DNA from: Polyangia bacterium
GTDB taxonomy: Bacteria; Myxococcota_A; Polyangia; Nannocystales; Nannocystaceae
DNA length: 64,000 nt
Assembly (NCBI GenBank): GCA_030430565.1
Contig: JAUIKS010000009.1
Location: 248,001 to 312,000, forward strand
Direction: 5' to 3'
Shown here: positions 1-8,489 of the stretch, piece after piece
How positions within the stretch are numbered: position 1 is the first letter of the stretch
Layout of the letters: every line of letters begins with the position of its first letter
Program-made: the position numbers and the translations under genes
The notes under the pieces: generated by a model
What the model saw: the letters and a program-made list of their open reading frames with translations, nothing else
Told to the model about the DNA's origin: nothing
Database searches by the model: none

Positions 1-1388
1 CCGAGGCCAATGAGGCCTCGGACATCTACGCCCTCGGCTGCGTGCTGTTCGAGATGCTCACCGGCCGCGTGCCCTACCGCGGGCGCAACGCGATCGATGT
101 TCTGATGAAGAAGGGCGCCTCGGACGCCCCCCGCGTCACCGAGCTGCAGCGCGCCTTGCCCGAGGCGCTGGCGGATGTCGTCGCCTGGTGCCTCTCGCGG
201 CGACCGGAGGATCGACCGGAGTCCATGCGGGCCCTGGAGCTCGATCTCATGCGCTCCATCGATCCCCACGCCTCCCAGTCGGTGCGCGCGCGGCTCGCCG
301 AGGCCTCCGCGCGGACTCCCGCCAGCCCGATCAACACCGCCTTGGTCGAGGCCGCGATCTCCGTGCCGACGCCGGTCGAGTCTCCCATCGCCCGCGCGGT
401 CCGGAGCGCGACGTCATCGGCGGGTGGTCCCGCGGCGGAGCCCGGGCCTGGGCCGTCGCCCGCCGAGGCCTCCGGCGAGACGGACGCGCGCCCGAGCCCC
501 CCCACCGAGCCCGAGAGCGCGCCCCGGCCCGTGGTCGAGGACCTCGACGAGCTGGACGGCTCGACCTCCGGCGGTACGCTCATCACGATCCTGCTGCTCG
601 GCGCGGTCGCGACGGGGCTGGTCCTCTACCTCGTGAAGCCCGAGCTGTTCGGACTGGCGCAAGGGCCAGCAGAGACCGGCGGCCCCAGCAAGATCGCCGT
701 CTCGGCGTCGGCCTCCGCCGGGGCCGCGCCCGCGGCCGACAGCGAGTCCTCGAGCGAGGCCGACTCGGGCGCCGAGACCGGCTCCGCAGCCGAGTCCGCC
801 GGCGGCTCATCGGGGGGCGGCAGCGAGCCGCCCGAGACCGGACCCAAGGCCGACGGTGATCTCGACGCGCTCGTCGCCAAGGCCGATCTAGCGATCGTCG
901 AGAACCACTGGCACGAGCCCAAGGGCAAGTCCCTGTTCGACTACCTCGACAAGATCTCCGCGATCGACCCGGCCAACGAGCACATCGCCCGCCTCAAGGC
1001 TGACGCCGCCAAGGCCATGCTGCCCGCCGGCGACAAGGCGCTCGAGGAGGAGCGCTGGCACGACGCGGTCGAGACCTACCGCTCCCTGCTCGAGCTCGAC
1101 CCCGACAAGCAGAAGTCGGTCGCCAAGTCCTACACCAAGGCGCTCCTGCAAGAGGGTCGACTCCTGCGCGGCCTCAAGAACTTCGAGGCCATGCTCGGTC
1201 ACGCCGACACCGTGCTCACCCTCAACAAGAAGTCCTACGACGCCCAGCTCCTCCGCGGTGAGGCGCTCGGCGAGCTCAACCGCTGGCCCGAGGCCGTCGA
1301 CGCCTTCAAGGCCGCCAGCAAGCTGCGCCCCTCGAGCCGCGACGCCAAGAAAGCGCTCGCCGAGGCCCGCAAGAAAGCCAAGGGCTGA
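1..1388 (+). CDS. Ser/Thr protein kinase with C-terminal TPR region (5' end missing)
   Basis: The gene enters from the left edge in the frame beginning at base 3. The first residues read ASDIYALGCVLFEMLTGRVP, the subdomain IX region of an eukaryotic-type kinase, so the catalytic loop lies outside the window. After the kinase C-lobe comes a Pro/Ala/Glu-rich linker, then one hydrophobic span encoded near 575-640 (LITILLLGAVATGLVLYLV), a Ser/Ala/Gly-rich low-complexity stretch (about 690-835) and a helical region to the stop with TPR-like repeats (for example WHDAVETYRSLLELDPDKQ and WPEAVDAFKAASKLRP). The layout is a cytoplasmic kinase, one membrane span and an extracytoplasmic TPR sensor or scaffold, common in myxobacteria. 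Substrates cannot be inferred. The stop lies 4 bases from a convergent lipoprotein gene. Confidence 0.93.
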   Translation, partial: EANEASDIYALGCVLFEMLTGRVPYRGRNAIDVLMKKGASDAPRVTELQRALPEALADVVAWCLSRRPEDRPESMRALELDLMRSIDPHASQSVRARLAEASARTPASPINTALVEAAISVPTPVESPIARAVRSATSSAGGPAAEPGPGPSPAEASGETDARPSPPTEPESAPRPVVEDLDELDGSTSGGTLITILLLGAVATGLVLYLVKPELFGLAQGPAETGGPSKIAVSASASAGAAPAADSESSSEADSGAETGSAAESAGGSSGGGSEPPETGPKADGDLDALVAKADLAIVENHWHEPKGKSLFDYLDKISAIDPANEHIARLKADAAKAMLPAGDKALEEERWHDAVETYRSLLELDPDKQKSVAKSYTKALLQEGRLLRGLKNFEAMLGHADTVLTLNKKSYDAQLLRGEALGELNRWPEAVDAFKAASKLRPSSRDAKKALAEARKKAKG

Positions 1389-1392
1389 GCCC

Positions 1393-2403
1393 TCACGCGC
1401 AGGGCCCGGGCGTGGCGACAGTTTGGGTCTCGGTCGGCTTCACGCAGAAGACCCCGCTCACTGGCGCGGCGGCGTGCGGGCGCCAGCGCAGCTCGCAGCT
1501 CGAGCACTCCACGCCCCCCGGCAGCTCCTCCGTAAAAAACATTATCCACGGGGCGGAGCCTACGTCGCCCGGCTCGAGCGTCCACAGATCGCGGACCAGT
1601 TGGGTCGAGTCATCTATCGTCTCTCCGTTCGAGAGCCTGCATGACCCTTCGAGCAGGAGCTCAGGAGCGTCGGGCGCCGTCGCGCCGCGCTCGACCCACG
1701 CGTCCCCGATCAGCGTGAACATTCGCTCTTGCTCGCGCGGCCGCTCCTCCAACACGATCGTCGCGCGGAGCTTGATGGGCCGCAGGGGCGTGCTGGCAGG
1801 GGCCGCGCGCGACGGCGACGGCGGCTCGCCGCCGAGCTCGCGCCAGCGGAACACCTGCGGGAACGGCTTCATCTCCTCCTGCGCACGTCGGGCGCGTCGC
1901 TGATCCTTGGCGCCGAACAATCTTGAGCCGTAGTACAGCTCCAGCGTGCACTCGCTCGGTCGCTGCTTCAGCGCCCCCGACAAGACGAAGGCCGAGACAC
2001 GGTGGTTGTGCCGCGCGTACTGATGGAGGTCGAAGCACGTGTCCACGATCTCGACCCGACGGAGGTCGCCGATGAGGCACGCGAGCCGCCCGATGAGCCA
2101 CGCGTCATCGTCGACGCGGGATTCTTTGGTTCGGCGGCTGATCGGGAGGTGAAGATCGATCCGCTCGCCGGGCTCGTGCTCGTTGGGCTTGAACTCGAGC
2201 GTCGGTCGCAGCACCTGCACCGGCGGCAGCTCCTCGACCTCGCGCGCGCGCTGCTCCGCGGCCAAGCCCCTCGGCCACGGATCCACCCGCAGCGCGGCGG
2301 CGGGCAGAGGAGGAGCCTCGGCGCGTTCGCGCTGCGCGCCAGGGCAGTCACACGCTGCCGCGAGCGTGAAGACACAGACCACGAGCCCGACTTCGCGCGC
2401 CAC
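1393..2403 (-). CDS. Predicted lipoprotein, function unknown
   Basis: A 336-residue protein starting at a GTG. Its N-terminus is a short lipoprotein signal ending in the lipobox FTLAAAC-D, so Cys18 should be acylated and the protein anchored to a membrane facing the periplasm. The mature part is mostly hydrophilic, has scattered cysteines (for example VDTCFDLHQ, ECTLELYYG and ECSSCELRW) and no motif I recognise. It is convergent with the kinase gene on its left and lies 80 bases beyond the end of the antiporter operon on its right, in the same orientation. Read-through from that operon is possible, but there is no other reason to link them. I do not recognise the family. Confidence 0.75.
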   Translation of the reverse strand: MAREVGLVVCVFTLAAACDCPGAQRERAEAPPLPAAALRVDPWPRGLAAEQRAREVEELPPVQVLRPTLEFKPNEHEPGERIDLHLPISRRTKESRVDDDAWLIGRLACLIGDLRRVEIVDTCFDLHQYARHNHRVSAFVLSGALKQRPSECTLELYYGSRLFGAKDQRRARRAQEEMKPFPQVFRWRELGGEPPSPSRAAPASTPLRPIKLRATIVLEERPREQERMFTLIGDAWVERGATAPDAPELLLEGSCRLSNGETIDDSTQLVRDLWTLEPGDVGSAPWIMFFTEELPGGVECSSCELRWRPHAAAPVSGVFCVKPTETQTVATPGPCA

Positions 2404-2484
2404 CGCGATGATTGTACCTCGCGACGAGCGCCCGCCCCCGAGCAGGGAGCGAGCGCGCGTGGCCTGCCCTTTGGAGCAGGCAAG

Positions 2485-4341
2485 CTACAGGTTGTAGCCG
2501 ATCATCAGGTACACGAAGAGCATCGCCGTGATCACGATCATCGCCGCGCCCTGCGTCCACTCGCGCAGCCCCGGCACCCGCGTCTCGTCGTGCGAGACCC
2601 GGATCAGGCGGACCAGCGCGTCCGGCAGGTCCTCGCGCAGCCCGTCCCACAGCATCCCGAGGAAGCGGATCGGCGGCGCGAGCACGTACCGCCAGATGCC
2701 TGGCCCGAGCTTGCGGTACATCCAGTCGAAGTCGATCGTGATCGTCTCCGTGCGCTTCAGCATCGGCAGCAGCAGGAAGAACGCCAGGCCCGAGTACAGC
2801 AGCAGCTGCAGCTGGCTGACCACGTGCGACGCCGAGTAGGCGTCGGGCGCGTAGCCGTGGGCGATGAGCGGGTAGGGCAGGATGTCGTAGAGCAGCGGGA
2901 AGATGCCCGGGATGCCCAGGACCACGCACAGCACCGCGAAGATGATCATCGCCGCCTGCATGTTCCACGGCACCTCCGGCGGGCGCAGGCCGCGGTCCTT
3001 CTGGAAGAACACGAACCAGGGGAACTTGATGCCCGCGTGCAGGAACACGCCCGCCGACGCGGCCGCCAGGACCAGCCAGGCCAGCTCGTAGTGGCCGCCC
3101 GCCGCCGCCGTCGTGATCATCGACTTCGTGGTGAAGCCCGAGGTCAGCGGGAACGACGAGATCGCCAGCGCGCCGATGATGCCGCACCACATCGTCACCG
3201 GCATCGTGTGGTACAGGCCGCCCAGCTCCGTGCACTTGCGGCGCCCGGTCGCGAACAGCACCGAGCCCGCCGACATCAGCAGCAGCGCCTTGTAGATGAT
3301 GTGCGCGAAGGCGTGGGCCGAGGCGCCGTTGAGCGCGAGCATGGTCCCGATGCCGATGCCGCAGACCATGAAGCCGACCTGGTTGCAGATCGAGTACGCC
3401 AGGATCCGGCGCATGTCGTTCTCGAGGATCGCGTAGACGATCCCGTAGACCGCCATCAGGCTGCCGACGTAGATCAGCAGGTCCGCGCCGGCGAACAGGA
3501 TCATCAGGACGTAGACCGCGGTCTTGGTCGTGAACGCCGAGAGGAACACCGTGCCGCTCTCGGACGCCTCGGGGTAGGCGTCGGGCAGCCAGCTGCTGAA
3601 GGGCGGCGCCGCGGCGTTGATCAGGATGCCGATGAGCACCAGCCAGGCCGCGGCCCCGCCGGGCTCCGCGAGGCTGAAGCTCAGGCCCTCGAAGCCCATG
3701 GGGCCGAAGGCGTAGTGGTGCAGCGCGAGCGGGTCGGCGACGCCGGCCTGCATCAGCGGGAAGGCCTGCGAGACGATGCCCGCCATCATGATGACGCCGC
3801 CCACGAAGTGGACCAGCGCGTAGCGCATGCCCGAGTAGTTGGCGCGCTCGGTCCCGCCGGCCCAGACGACGATGGTCGAGCCGACCGCCATCAGCTCCCA
3901 GAACACGAACAGCGTGAAGATGTCGCCGGCGAAGGTGACGCAGACCGCCGAGCCGGCGTAGACCAGCGCCGCCGGCAGCTCGATCTTGCGGTCTTGGTTG
4001 AGCGCGAACAGCCCGCCGACGGCGGCCATCAGCGAGAAGATCGTGGCGAAGACCTTGGTCGGCGCGACGGGCAGGATCGCGCCGCCGTCAGGCCCCATGG
4101 TCAGGTAGTTGCCGAAGGACTCGATGCCCAGCGGGTTCTTGGTCACCGGCGTCAGCACGAGGCCGTCGAGGAACGCCCACTGGACCACGTGGTTGTCGGG
4201 GATCATCCACACGCCCGCGAGCGTGGCGACGGCCAGCAGGATGCCGGTCCAGCCCATCGCGGCCGCGCCGGCGAAGCGGCGGATCAGCGGGAGCAGCAGC
4301 GCGCCGATGACAAGGATCAGGCCTGGCGGGAAGTTGATCAC
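2485..4341 (-). CDS. Mrp-type antiporter subunit, third NuoN/MrpD-like channel protein
   Basis: Last gene of the antiporter operon, 618 residues, GTG start overlapping the preceding stop (GTGA). It is a polytopic membrane protein of the proton-translocating NuoL/M/N-MrpA/D superfamily. The conserved membrane Glu is present (FTLFVFWELMAVG). The canonical Lys of the next functional helix is replaced: the sequence is LINAAAPPFSSWLPDAYPEA, Asn where active subunits have Lys, while the later Lys is kept (LSAFTTKTAVYVL). This variant occurs in a known MrpD-like subgroup found beside multi-D Mrp operons. A long C-terminal extension runs beyond the 14-helix core and ends with another hydrophobic span (IVITAMLFVYLMIGYNL). 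It probably forms one of three channel-like units; whether it moves protons is uncertain. Confidence 0.9.
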   Translation of the reverse strand: MINFPPGLILVIGALLLPLIRRFAGAAAMGWTGILLAVATLAGVWMIPDNHVVQWAFLDGLVLTPVTKNPLGIESFGNYLTMGPDGGAILPVAPTKVFATIFSLMAAVGGLFALNQDRKIELPAALVYAGSAVCVTFAGDIFTLFVFWELMAVGSTIVVWAGGTERANYSGMRYALVHFVGGVIMMAGIVSQAFPLMQAGVADPLALHHYAFGPMGFEGLSFSLAEPGGAAAWLVLIGILINAAAPPFSSWLPDAYPEASESGTVFLSAFTTKTAVYVLMILFAGADLLIYVGSLMAVYGIVYAILENDMRRILAYSICNQVGFMVCGIGIGTMLALNGASAHAFAHIIYKALLLMSAGSVLFATGRRKCTELGGLYHTMPVTMWCGIIGALAISSFPLTSGFTTKSMITTAAAGGHYELAWLVLAAASAGVFLHAGIKFPWFVFFQKDRGLRPPEVPWNMQAAMIIFAVLCVVLGIPGIFPLLYDILPYPLIAHGYAPDAYSASHVVSQLQLLLYSGLAFFLLLPMLKRTETITIDFDWMYRKLGPGIWRYVLAPPIRFLGMLWDGLREDLPDALVRLIRVSHDETRVPGLREWTQGAAMIVITAMLFVYLMIGYNL

Positions 4342-4730
4342 GCGTGCCCTCCGTGTCCGTGGCCGTCGTCAGCGTCCTCCTGGTTGTCGGCGCGCTCGTC
4401 GAGGTACCCCCCCTCGGGGTCGTAGTAGGTGTCCGGGCGCTTGAGGAACAGCGCGACCAGCTTCTTCGAGACCACGACCATCGCCACGCAGGCGAACAGG
4501 CCGTAGAAGGAGTAGAAGCCGGGGATGCCGTCGTAGCCGAAGTGCTCGTGGTGGTGGACCCAGATGTCGAGGGCCGCGAGCACCAAGAGCGCTGGGATCG
4601 ACCAGCGCCAGATCGCGCGCACGACCGCAGGGTGCTCGCGCTCGAGGTCCGCCCACGGTTTTCGGATGTCGCCGCCGACGAGCAGCGAGAACATCCCTGG
4701 GCCCTTATCAGCGTCAGAGCTGTCGCTCAT
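4338..4730 (-). CDS. Small two-helix membrane protein of the Mrp operon
   Basis: A 130-residue protein starting at an ATG that overlaps the upstream stop (ATGA), with its own stop overlapping the next start (GTGA). It is therefore translationally coupled on both sides and very likely a stable partner of the complex. It has a charged N-terminus, two hydrophobic spans (SIPALLVLAALDIWV and YGLFACVAMVVVSKKLVALF), a His cluster between them (HHHEHFG) and an acidic, His-rich tail (DGHGHGGHA). It is not one of the classical MrpA-G subunits. The His-rich ends resemble those of the neighbouring D2 protein and the A'B fusion, so metal binding or pH sensing at the membrane face is possible. Function not established from sequence. 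Confidence 0.8.
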   Translation of the reverse strand: MSDSSDADKGPGMFSLLVGGDIRKPWADLEREHPAVVRAIWRWSIPALLVLAALDIWVHHHEHFGYDGIPGFYSFYGLFACVAMVVVSKKLVALFLKRPDTYYDPEGGYLDERADNQEDADDGHGHGGHA

Positions 4731-6490
4731 GGAAGTCCCTCCTTGATGAGCAAGGCGAGGTTGAGGAACACGTTCGGGTAGAGGAAGAACAGCACGGTGC
4801 ACAGCGCGGTGCCGGAGAGCGCGATGACGATCGCGATCGGCGCCTCGCCGTGCGGGTGGTGCTTGAAGTCCTTGGGCAGCGGGCGGAAGAACGCCCGGTA
4901 GACGATGGGCAGGAAGTACGCGGCGTTGAGCAGCGTCGACATGATGATGACGACGATGACGCCGGTGTTGGCCGCGTCCCAGGCGCCCTGGAGCAGGAAC
5001 CACTTGCTGATGAAGCCGGCGGTCGGCGGCACGCCGATCATCGAGAGCGTGCCGATCGCGAAGGCCCCCATGGTCCAGGGCATGACCCGGCCGATGCCGT
5101 CGAGCTGCGAGATCTCGGTCTTGTGCGCGGCCGTGTAGATCGAGCCGGCGGCGAAGAACAGCGTGATCTTGCCGAAGGCGTGGGCGGCGATGTGCATCGC
5201 CGCGGCCATGAAGCCCAGCGGGTTGAGCAGCGAGGCGGCGATGGTGATGTACGAGAGCTGCGAGACCGTCGAGTAGGCGAGGCGGCGCTTGAGGTTGTCC
5301 TGGAACAGCGCGATGCAGGAGGCGATGAGGATCGTGCCGCCGGCGACGAACACCAGCCAGCCGCCCTGCGCGGTGCCCAGCAGGCTGCTCGCGCCGAACA
5401 GGTAGATGACGACCTTGACGACCGAGAACACCCCGGCCTTGACGACCGCGACCGCGTGCAGGAGCGCGCTGACGGGGGTCGGCGCGACCATCGCGGCCGG
5501 CAGCCAGCGGTGCATCGGCATCAGCGCGGCCTTGCCGATGCCGTACATGTAGAGGAAGAACAGCACGCCGAGCAGCGGCCCGGTGATCGTGCCGTCGGCC
5601 AGCGACTGGGTGAACACGCCGCCTGGCTGGAAGCTCAGGTTGCCGGCATAGACCCAGGTGCCGATGATGCCGAGCAGGAACAGCGCGACCGAGGTCCCGA
5701 CCAGCAGCCCGAGGTAGACGCGGGCCGAGCGGACCGCGTGCGGCGTGCCCTTGTGGGCGACGAGCGGGTAGGTCGTGAGGCTCAGCGCCTCGTAGAACAC
5801 GAACAGCGAGAACACGTTCTCGGAGAAGGCCACCCCCATCACGCTGCCGATCGCCAGCGCGAAGCACACGTAGAACCGGGTCTGGTTCTTCTCGTTGTTC
5901 CCGCGCATGTAGCCGATCGAGTACAGCGAGTTGAGGATCCACAGCGCCGACGCGATCATCGCGTAGACCATGCCGAGCGGCTCGACCTTGAGGCTGAGCG
6001 GCATGCCCGGGAGCATCTCGATCAGGACGATCTCGCCGCTGCTCCAGGTCGGCGTCCAGTACTCCATGGCGCCGGCGCTCCAGAACAGGAAGCCGTCCTC
6101 GCCCCGCTGGGTGACGCCGAGGTAGATGCCGAGCACGATGCCGAAGAGCGTCAGCGCGGTCAGCAGCGTGACGCCCTCGCGGATGTTCTGGCGCAGGCGT
6201 CGGGGCAGCGGGAGGTTGCCCGCGACCCAGATGCCGAGCCCGCCGAGGATGGGCACGAAGACCGCGAGCACCGGCGCGGGGAAGCGGTCGAGCAGGTCGA
6301 GCTGGAACATGCCCGCGGGGCCGACCTCGGCGGCCGCGACGGCGCCGGCGTCCCCGGCGAAGCCGATGAACCACACCAGCACGCCGATGAACACGGCGAG
6401 CGGCAGCCAGCCCGCGAGCCCGGCGTTTGCGATGTCGTCGTGCTCCGGCTCGTGGTGGCCGTGACCGTGTGGGTCGTCGTGCGCGCTCAC
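4727..6490 (-). CDS. Mrp-type antiporter subunit, second MrpD/NuoM-like channel protein
   Basis: I place the start at the GTG at 6490, which overlaps the stop of mrpD (GTGA) and gives 587 residues. The open frame continues upstream, but only as a non-membrane, Arg/His-rich shadow of mrpD. The N-terminus is His-rich (HDDPHGHGHHEPEHDD) and precedes the first helix. The core is a NuoL/M-type antiporter-like domain with the helix-5 Glu (SLFVFYEALSLTTY), the helix-7 Lys (YGIGKAALMPMHRWLPAAM) and the following Lys (AVAVVKAGVFSVVK), so all residues expected of an active proton path are visible. The motif SIGYMRGNNEKNQTRFYVCF is closer to NuoM/hydrogenase-type subunits than to MrpD. Acts in the cytoplasmic membrane as part of the antiporter complex. 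Confidence 0.92.
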   Translation of the reverse strand: MSAHDDPHGHGHHEPEHDDIANAGLAGWLPLAVFIGVLVWFIGFAGDAGAVAAAEVGPAGMFQLDLLDRFPAPVLAVFVPILGGLGIWVAGNLPLPRRLRQNIREGVTLLTALTLFGIVLGIYLGVTQRGEDGFLFWSAGAMEYWTPTWSSGEIVLIEMLPGMPLSLKVEPLGMVYAMIASALWILNSLYSIGYMRGNNEKNQTRFYVCFALAIGSVMGVAFSENVFSLFVFYEALSLTTYPLVAHKGTPHAVRSARVYLGLLVGTSVALFLLGIIGTWVYAGNLSFQPGGVFTQSLADGTITGPLLGVLFFLYMYGIGKAALMPMHRWLPAAMVAPTPVSALLHAVAVVKAGVFSVVKVVIYLFGASSLLGTAQGGWLVFVAGGTILIASCIALFQDNLKRRLAYSTVSQLSYITIAASLLNPLGFMAAAMHIAAHAFGKITLFFAAGSIYTAAHKTEISQLDGIGRVMPWTMGAFAIGTLSMIGVPPTAGFISKWFLLQGAWDAANTGVIVVIIMSTLLNAAYFLPIVYRAFFRPLPKDFKHHPHGEAPIAIVIALSGTALCTVLFFLYPNVFLNLALLIKEGLP

Positions 6491-8049
6491 TGCACTCCTC
6501 CGATCTTCAGCAGGCTCTCGGCCGCCTTGAGCGCGGTCCCGGCCGTGAAGTTGGCGTCGATGCCGATGTAGATGCTGATCCCGATCAGCGCGACGGTCGG
6601 GTAGACCAAGAAGCCTGGCGCCTCCGTGGCCTCGGCCGTGCGGCCCGTCGGCTCGTTGAAGTACATGGCCTCGATGAGCTTCCAGGTGTAGACGACCGCG
6701 ACCAGCGAGCCGACCAGGATGGCGATCGCCAGGGGCCACTGGTCGGCGTTAAGCGCGCCCTGGACCAGGTACCACTTGCTGACGAAGCCGGCGGTCAGCG
6801 GGAAGCCGATCAGGCCGAAGCCGCCCAGCGCGATGCAGGCGGCGGTCAGCGGCATGCGCTTGGCGAGGCCGCGCAGGTGCTTGATGTCCGTGCCGCCGAC
6901 GCGGTAGGCGACCGCGCCCAGGGCCATGAACATGCCGCCCTTGGTGACGGCGTGGTTGGCGATGTGGACCAGCGAGCCGGCGACGCCGTTGAGGTTGGCG
7001 AGCGAGAAGCCGGCGACGATGTAGCCGATCTGACCGACCGAGGAGTAGGCGAGCAGCTTCTTGGCGTTGGTCTGGCGCGCGGCGGTGACGGCGGTGAAGA
7101 CGATGCCCAGGCTCGCGCAGACCAAGAGGACCGTGTGCGCCGGCATCTGCAGGAAGCTGAACTTGACGCCGAAGATCGTGAACAGGAAGCGGAACGCCAT
7201 GTACACGCCGACCTTGGTCGCGGTCGCGGCGAGCAGCGCGGTCACGGCCGAGGGCGCGTAGGTGTAGGCGTTGGGCAGCCACTGGTGCAGGGGCCACAGC
7301 GCCATCTTGATGCTGAGGCCGACGGCGAGGAAGGCGAACGCGACCAGGACCGTGCGGTTGCGCGTCAGCTCCGGCATCGCCATCAGCTGCGCGTGCATGT
7401 CGGCCATGTTGAGCGTGCCGGTGACCATCAGCAGGTAGCCGATGCCGAGCAGGATGAAGCTCGCGCCGACCGACCCGAGGATCAGGTAGCGCAGGCTGGC
7501 CGTGAGCGCGCGGCGGTCGAGGTCCTTGCCCATGGCGATGAGCGCGTAGATCGTCAACGACGAGATCTCGAGCAGGACGTAGACGTTGAAGGCGTCGCCG
7601 GTGATCGTGATGCCCAGGAGGCCGGTGATCGAGAGCAGCCAGATGCCGTAGAAGAAGTGCTGACGGTCGTCGGGGATCTCGTCATCAACGCTGAGGCGCG
7701 CGTAGATCGTGGCGATCGCGGCGATGCCGGCGACGACCACGAGCACGAAGGCGTTGAGCAGGTCGACCCGGTACTCGATGCCCCAGACGTACGGCCAGTT
7801 GCCGAACTCGTAGGAGACGATGTGCTTGGGGCTGGCGTTGACGGCGGTGTAGAGCTGCACCGCCCCGAACGCGATCGCGCCGGTGATCAGCGCCGCCCAG
7901 AACCACACGATCTGGTTGGCGATCTCGCGGCTGCGCGTGATCGCCTGGGCCAGCATCCCGATCAGCGGCGCCAGCAGGCCGCCGAGCAGCGGCGTGATGA
8001 CGATCAGCGCCGGGAGGTTCGACTCGAGGAGCTTCACCAGGTTAGCCAT
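6487..8049 (-). CDS. mrpD: Na+/H+ antiporter subunit MrpD
   Basis: A 520-residue polytopic protein, the typical MrpD length. It carries the expected Glu (YVLLEISSLTIYALIAMG), the Lys before the WLPNAY motif (LSIKMALWPLHQWLPNAYTY) and the next helix Lys (LLAATATKVGVYMAF), as well as the conserved C-terminal segment FPLTAGFVSKWYLVQG. It is the core membrane antiporter subunit that, with the other Mrp proteins, exchanges monovalent cations for protons. The ATG at 8049 overlaps the mrpC stop by 8 bases and its stop overlaps the next GTG, so expression is tightly coupled. Family assignment is firm. Which cation is carried cannot be read from the sequence. Confidence 0.95.
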   Translation of the reverse strand: MANLVKLLESNLPALIVITPLLGGLLAPLIGMLAQAITRSREIANQIVWFWAALITGAIAFGAVQLYTAVNASPKHIVSYEFGNWPYVWGIEYRVDLLNAFVLVVVAGIAAIATIYARLSVDDEIPDDRQHFFYGIWLLSITGLLGITITGDAFNVYVLLEISSLTIYALIAMGKDLDRRALTASLRYLILGSVGASFILLGIGYLLMVTGTLNMADMHAQLMAMPELTRNRTVLVAFAFLAVGLSIKMALWPLHQWLPNAYTYAPSAVTALLAATATKVGVYMAFRFLFTIFGVKFSFLQMPAHTVLLVCASLGIVFTAVTAARQTNAKKLLAYSSVGQIGYIVAGFSLANLNGVAGSLVHIANHAVTKGGMFMALGAVAYRVGGTDIKHLRGLAKRMPLTAACIALGGFGLIGFPLTAGFVSKWYLVQGALNADQWPLAIAILVGSLVAVVYTWKLIEAMYFNEPTGRTAEATEAPGFLVYPTVALIGISIYIGIDANFTAGTALKAAESLLKIGGVQ

Positions 8050-8467
8050 GGATTCGGACCTCCTCGGCGGTCTCCTCGGCGGCCATCAGGCGCTCGATCT
8101 CGCGGATCTCGTCGTACTCGATGGTCCCGTAGGTGCGCTTGATGTTGATGATGATCGCCAGCGCGACGGCGAGGATGCTGACGCCGACGACGATCGCCGT
8201 GAGCATCAGGACGTGGGGCAGGGGGTTGTCGTAGGGCGCGGGCGTGGTCAGCGGGTCAGGGAGCTTGTGGGCCCCCTCCGCCATCCAGATCGGCGCGGTG
8301 CCGCCGTCGACCACCGCCATCGAGATGTAGAACAGGAAGATCGCGGTCTGGAACAGACCGAGCGAGATCGCCTGCTTGATCAGGTTGCCCTTGGCGATCA
8401 CGCCGTAGAACCCGATCATCATCAGGACGACGTAGATCCAGTAGTTGTAGATCCCGAGCAGGTCCAT
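8042..8467 (-). CDS. mrpC: Na+/H+ antiporter subunit MrpC (NuoK-like)
   Basis: A 141-residue, three-helix protein of the NuoK/MrpC family. Helix 1 (YNYWIYVVLMMIGFYGVIAK) is followed by NLIKQAISLGLFQTAIFLFY, the MrpC signature, and by helix 3 (VLMLTAIVVGVSILAVALAI) before a charged cytoplasmic tail. The loop between helices 2 and 3 carries AEGAHKLPDPLTTPAPYDNPLPH; the PDPLP-like part is typical of MrpC. MrpC packs against MrpD and contributes to the ion path in the cytoplasmic membrane. It lies 22 bases after the A'B fusion and overlaps mrpD by 8 bases. The acidic tail (EIREIERLMAAEETAEE) is somewhat longer than in common homologues. Confidence 0.94.
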   Translation of the reverse strand: MDLLGIYNYWIYVVLMMIGFYGVIAKGNLIKQAISLGLFQTAIFLFYISMAVVDGGTAPIWMAEGAHKLPDPLTTPAPYDNPLPHVLMLTAIVVGVSILAVALAIIINIKRTYGTIEYDEIREIERLMAAEETAEEVRIHG

Positions 8468-8489
8468 CGGCTCGTCTCCCGAGGTCGGT

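Noticed and set aside
2002..4425. An 807-codon plus-strand open frame opposite the third D subunit gene
   Set aside because: It is Arg/His/Asp-rich without hydrophobic pattern or motifs and lies antisense to a clear membrane protein gene; in this G+C-rich DNA such long shadow frames are expected.
4731..6374. Long upstream extension of the small two-helix protein gene to 6374
   Set aside because: The upstream residues are Arg-rich shadow of the D2 gene; the true start is the ATG at 4730 overlapping the D2 stop.
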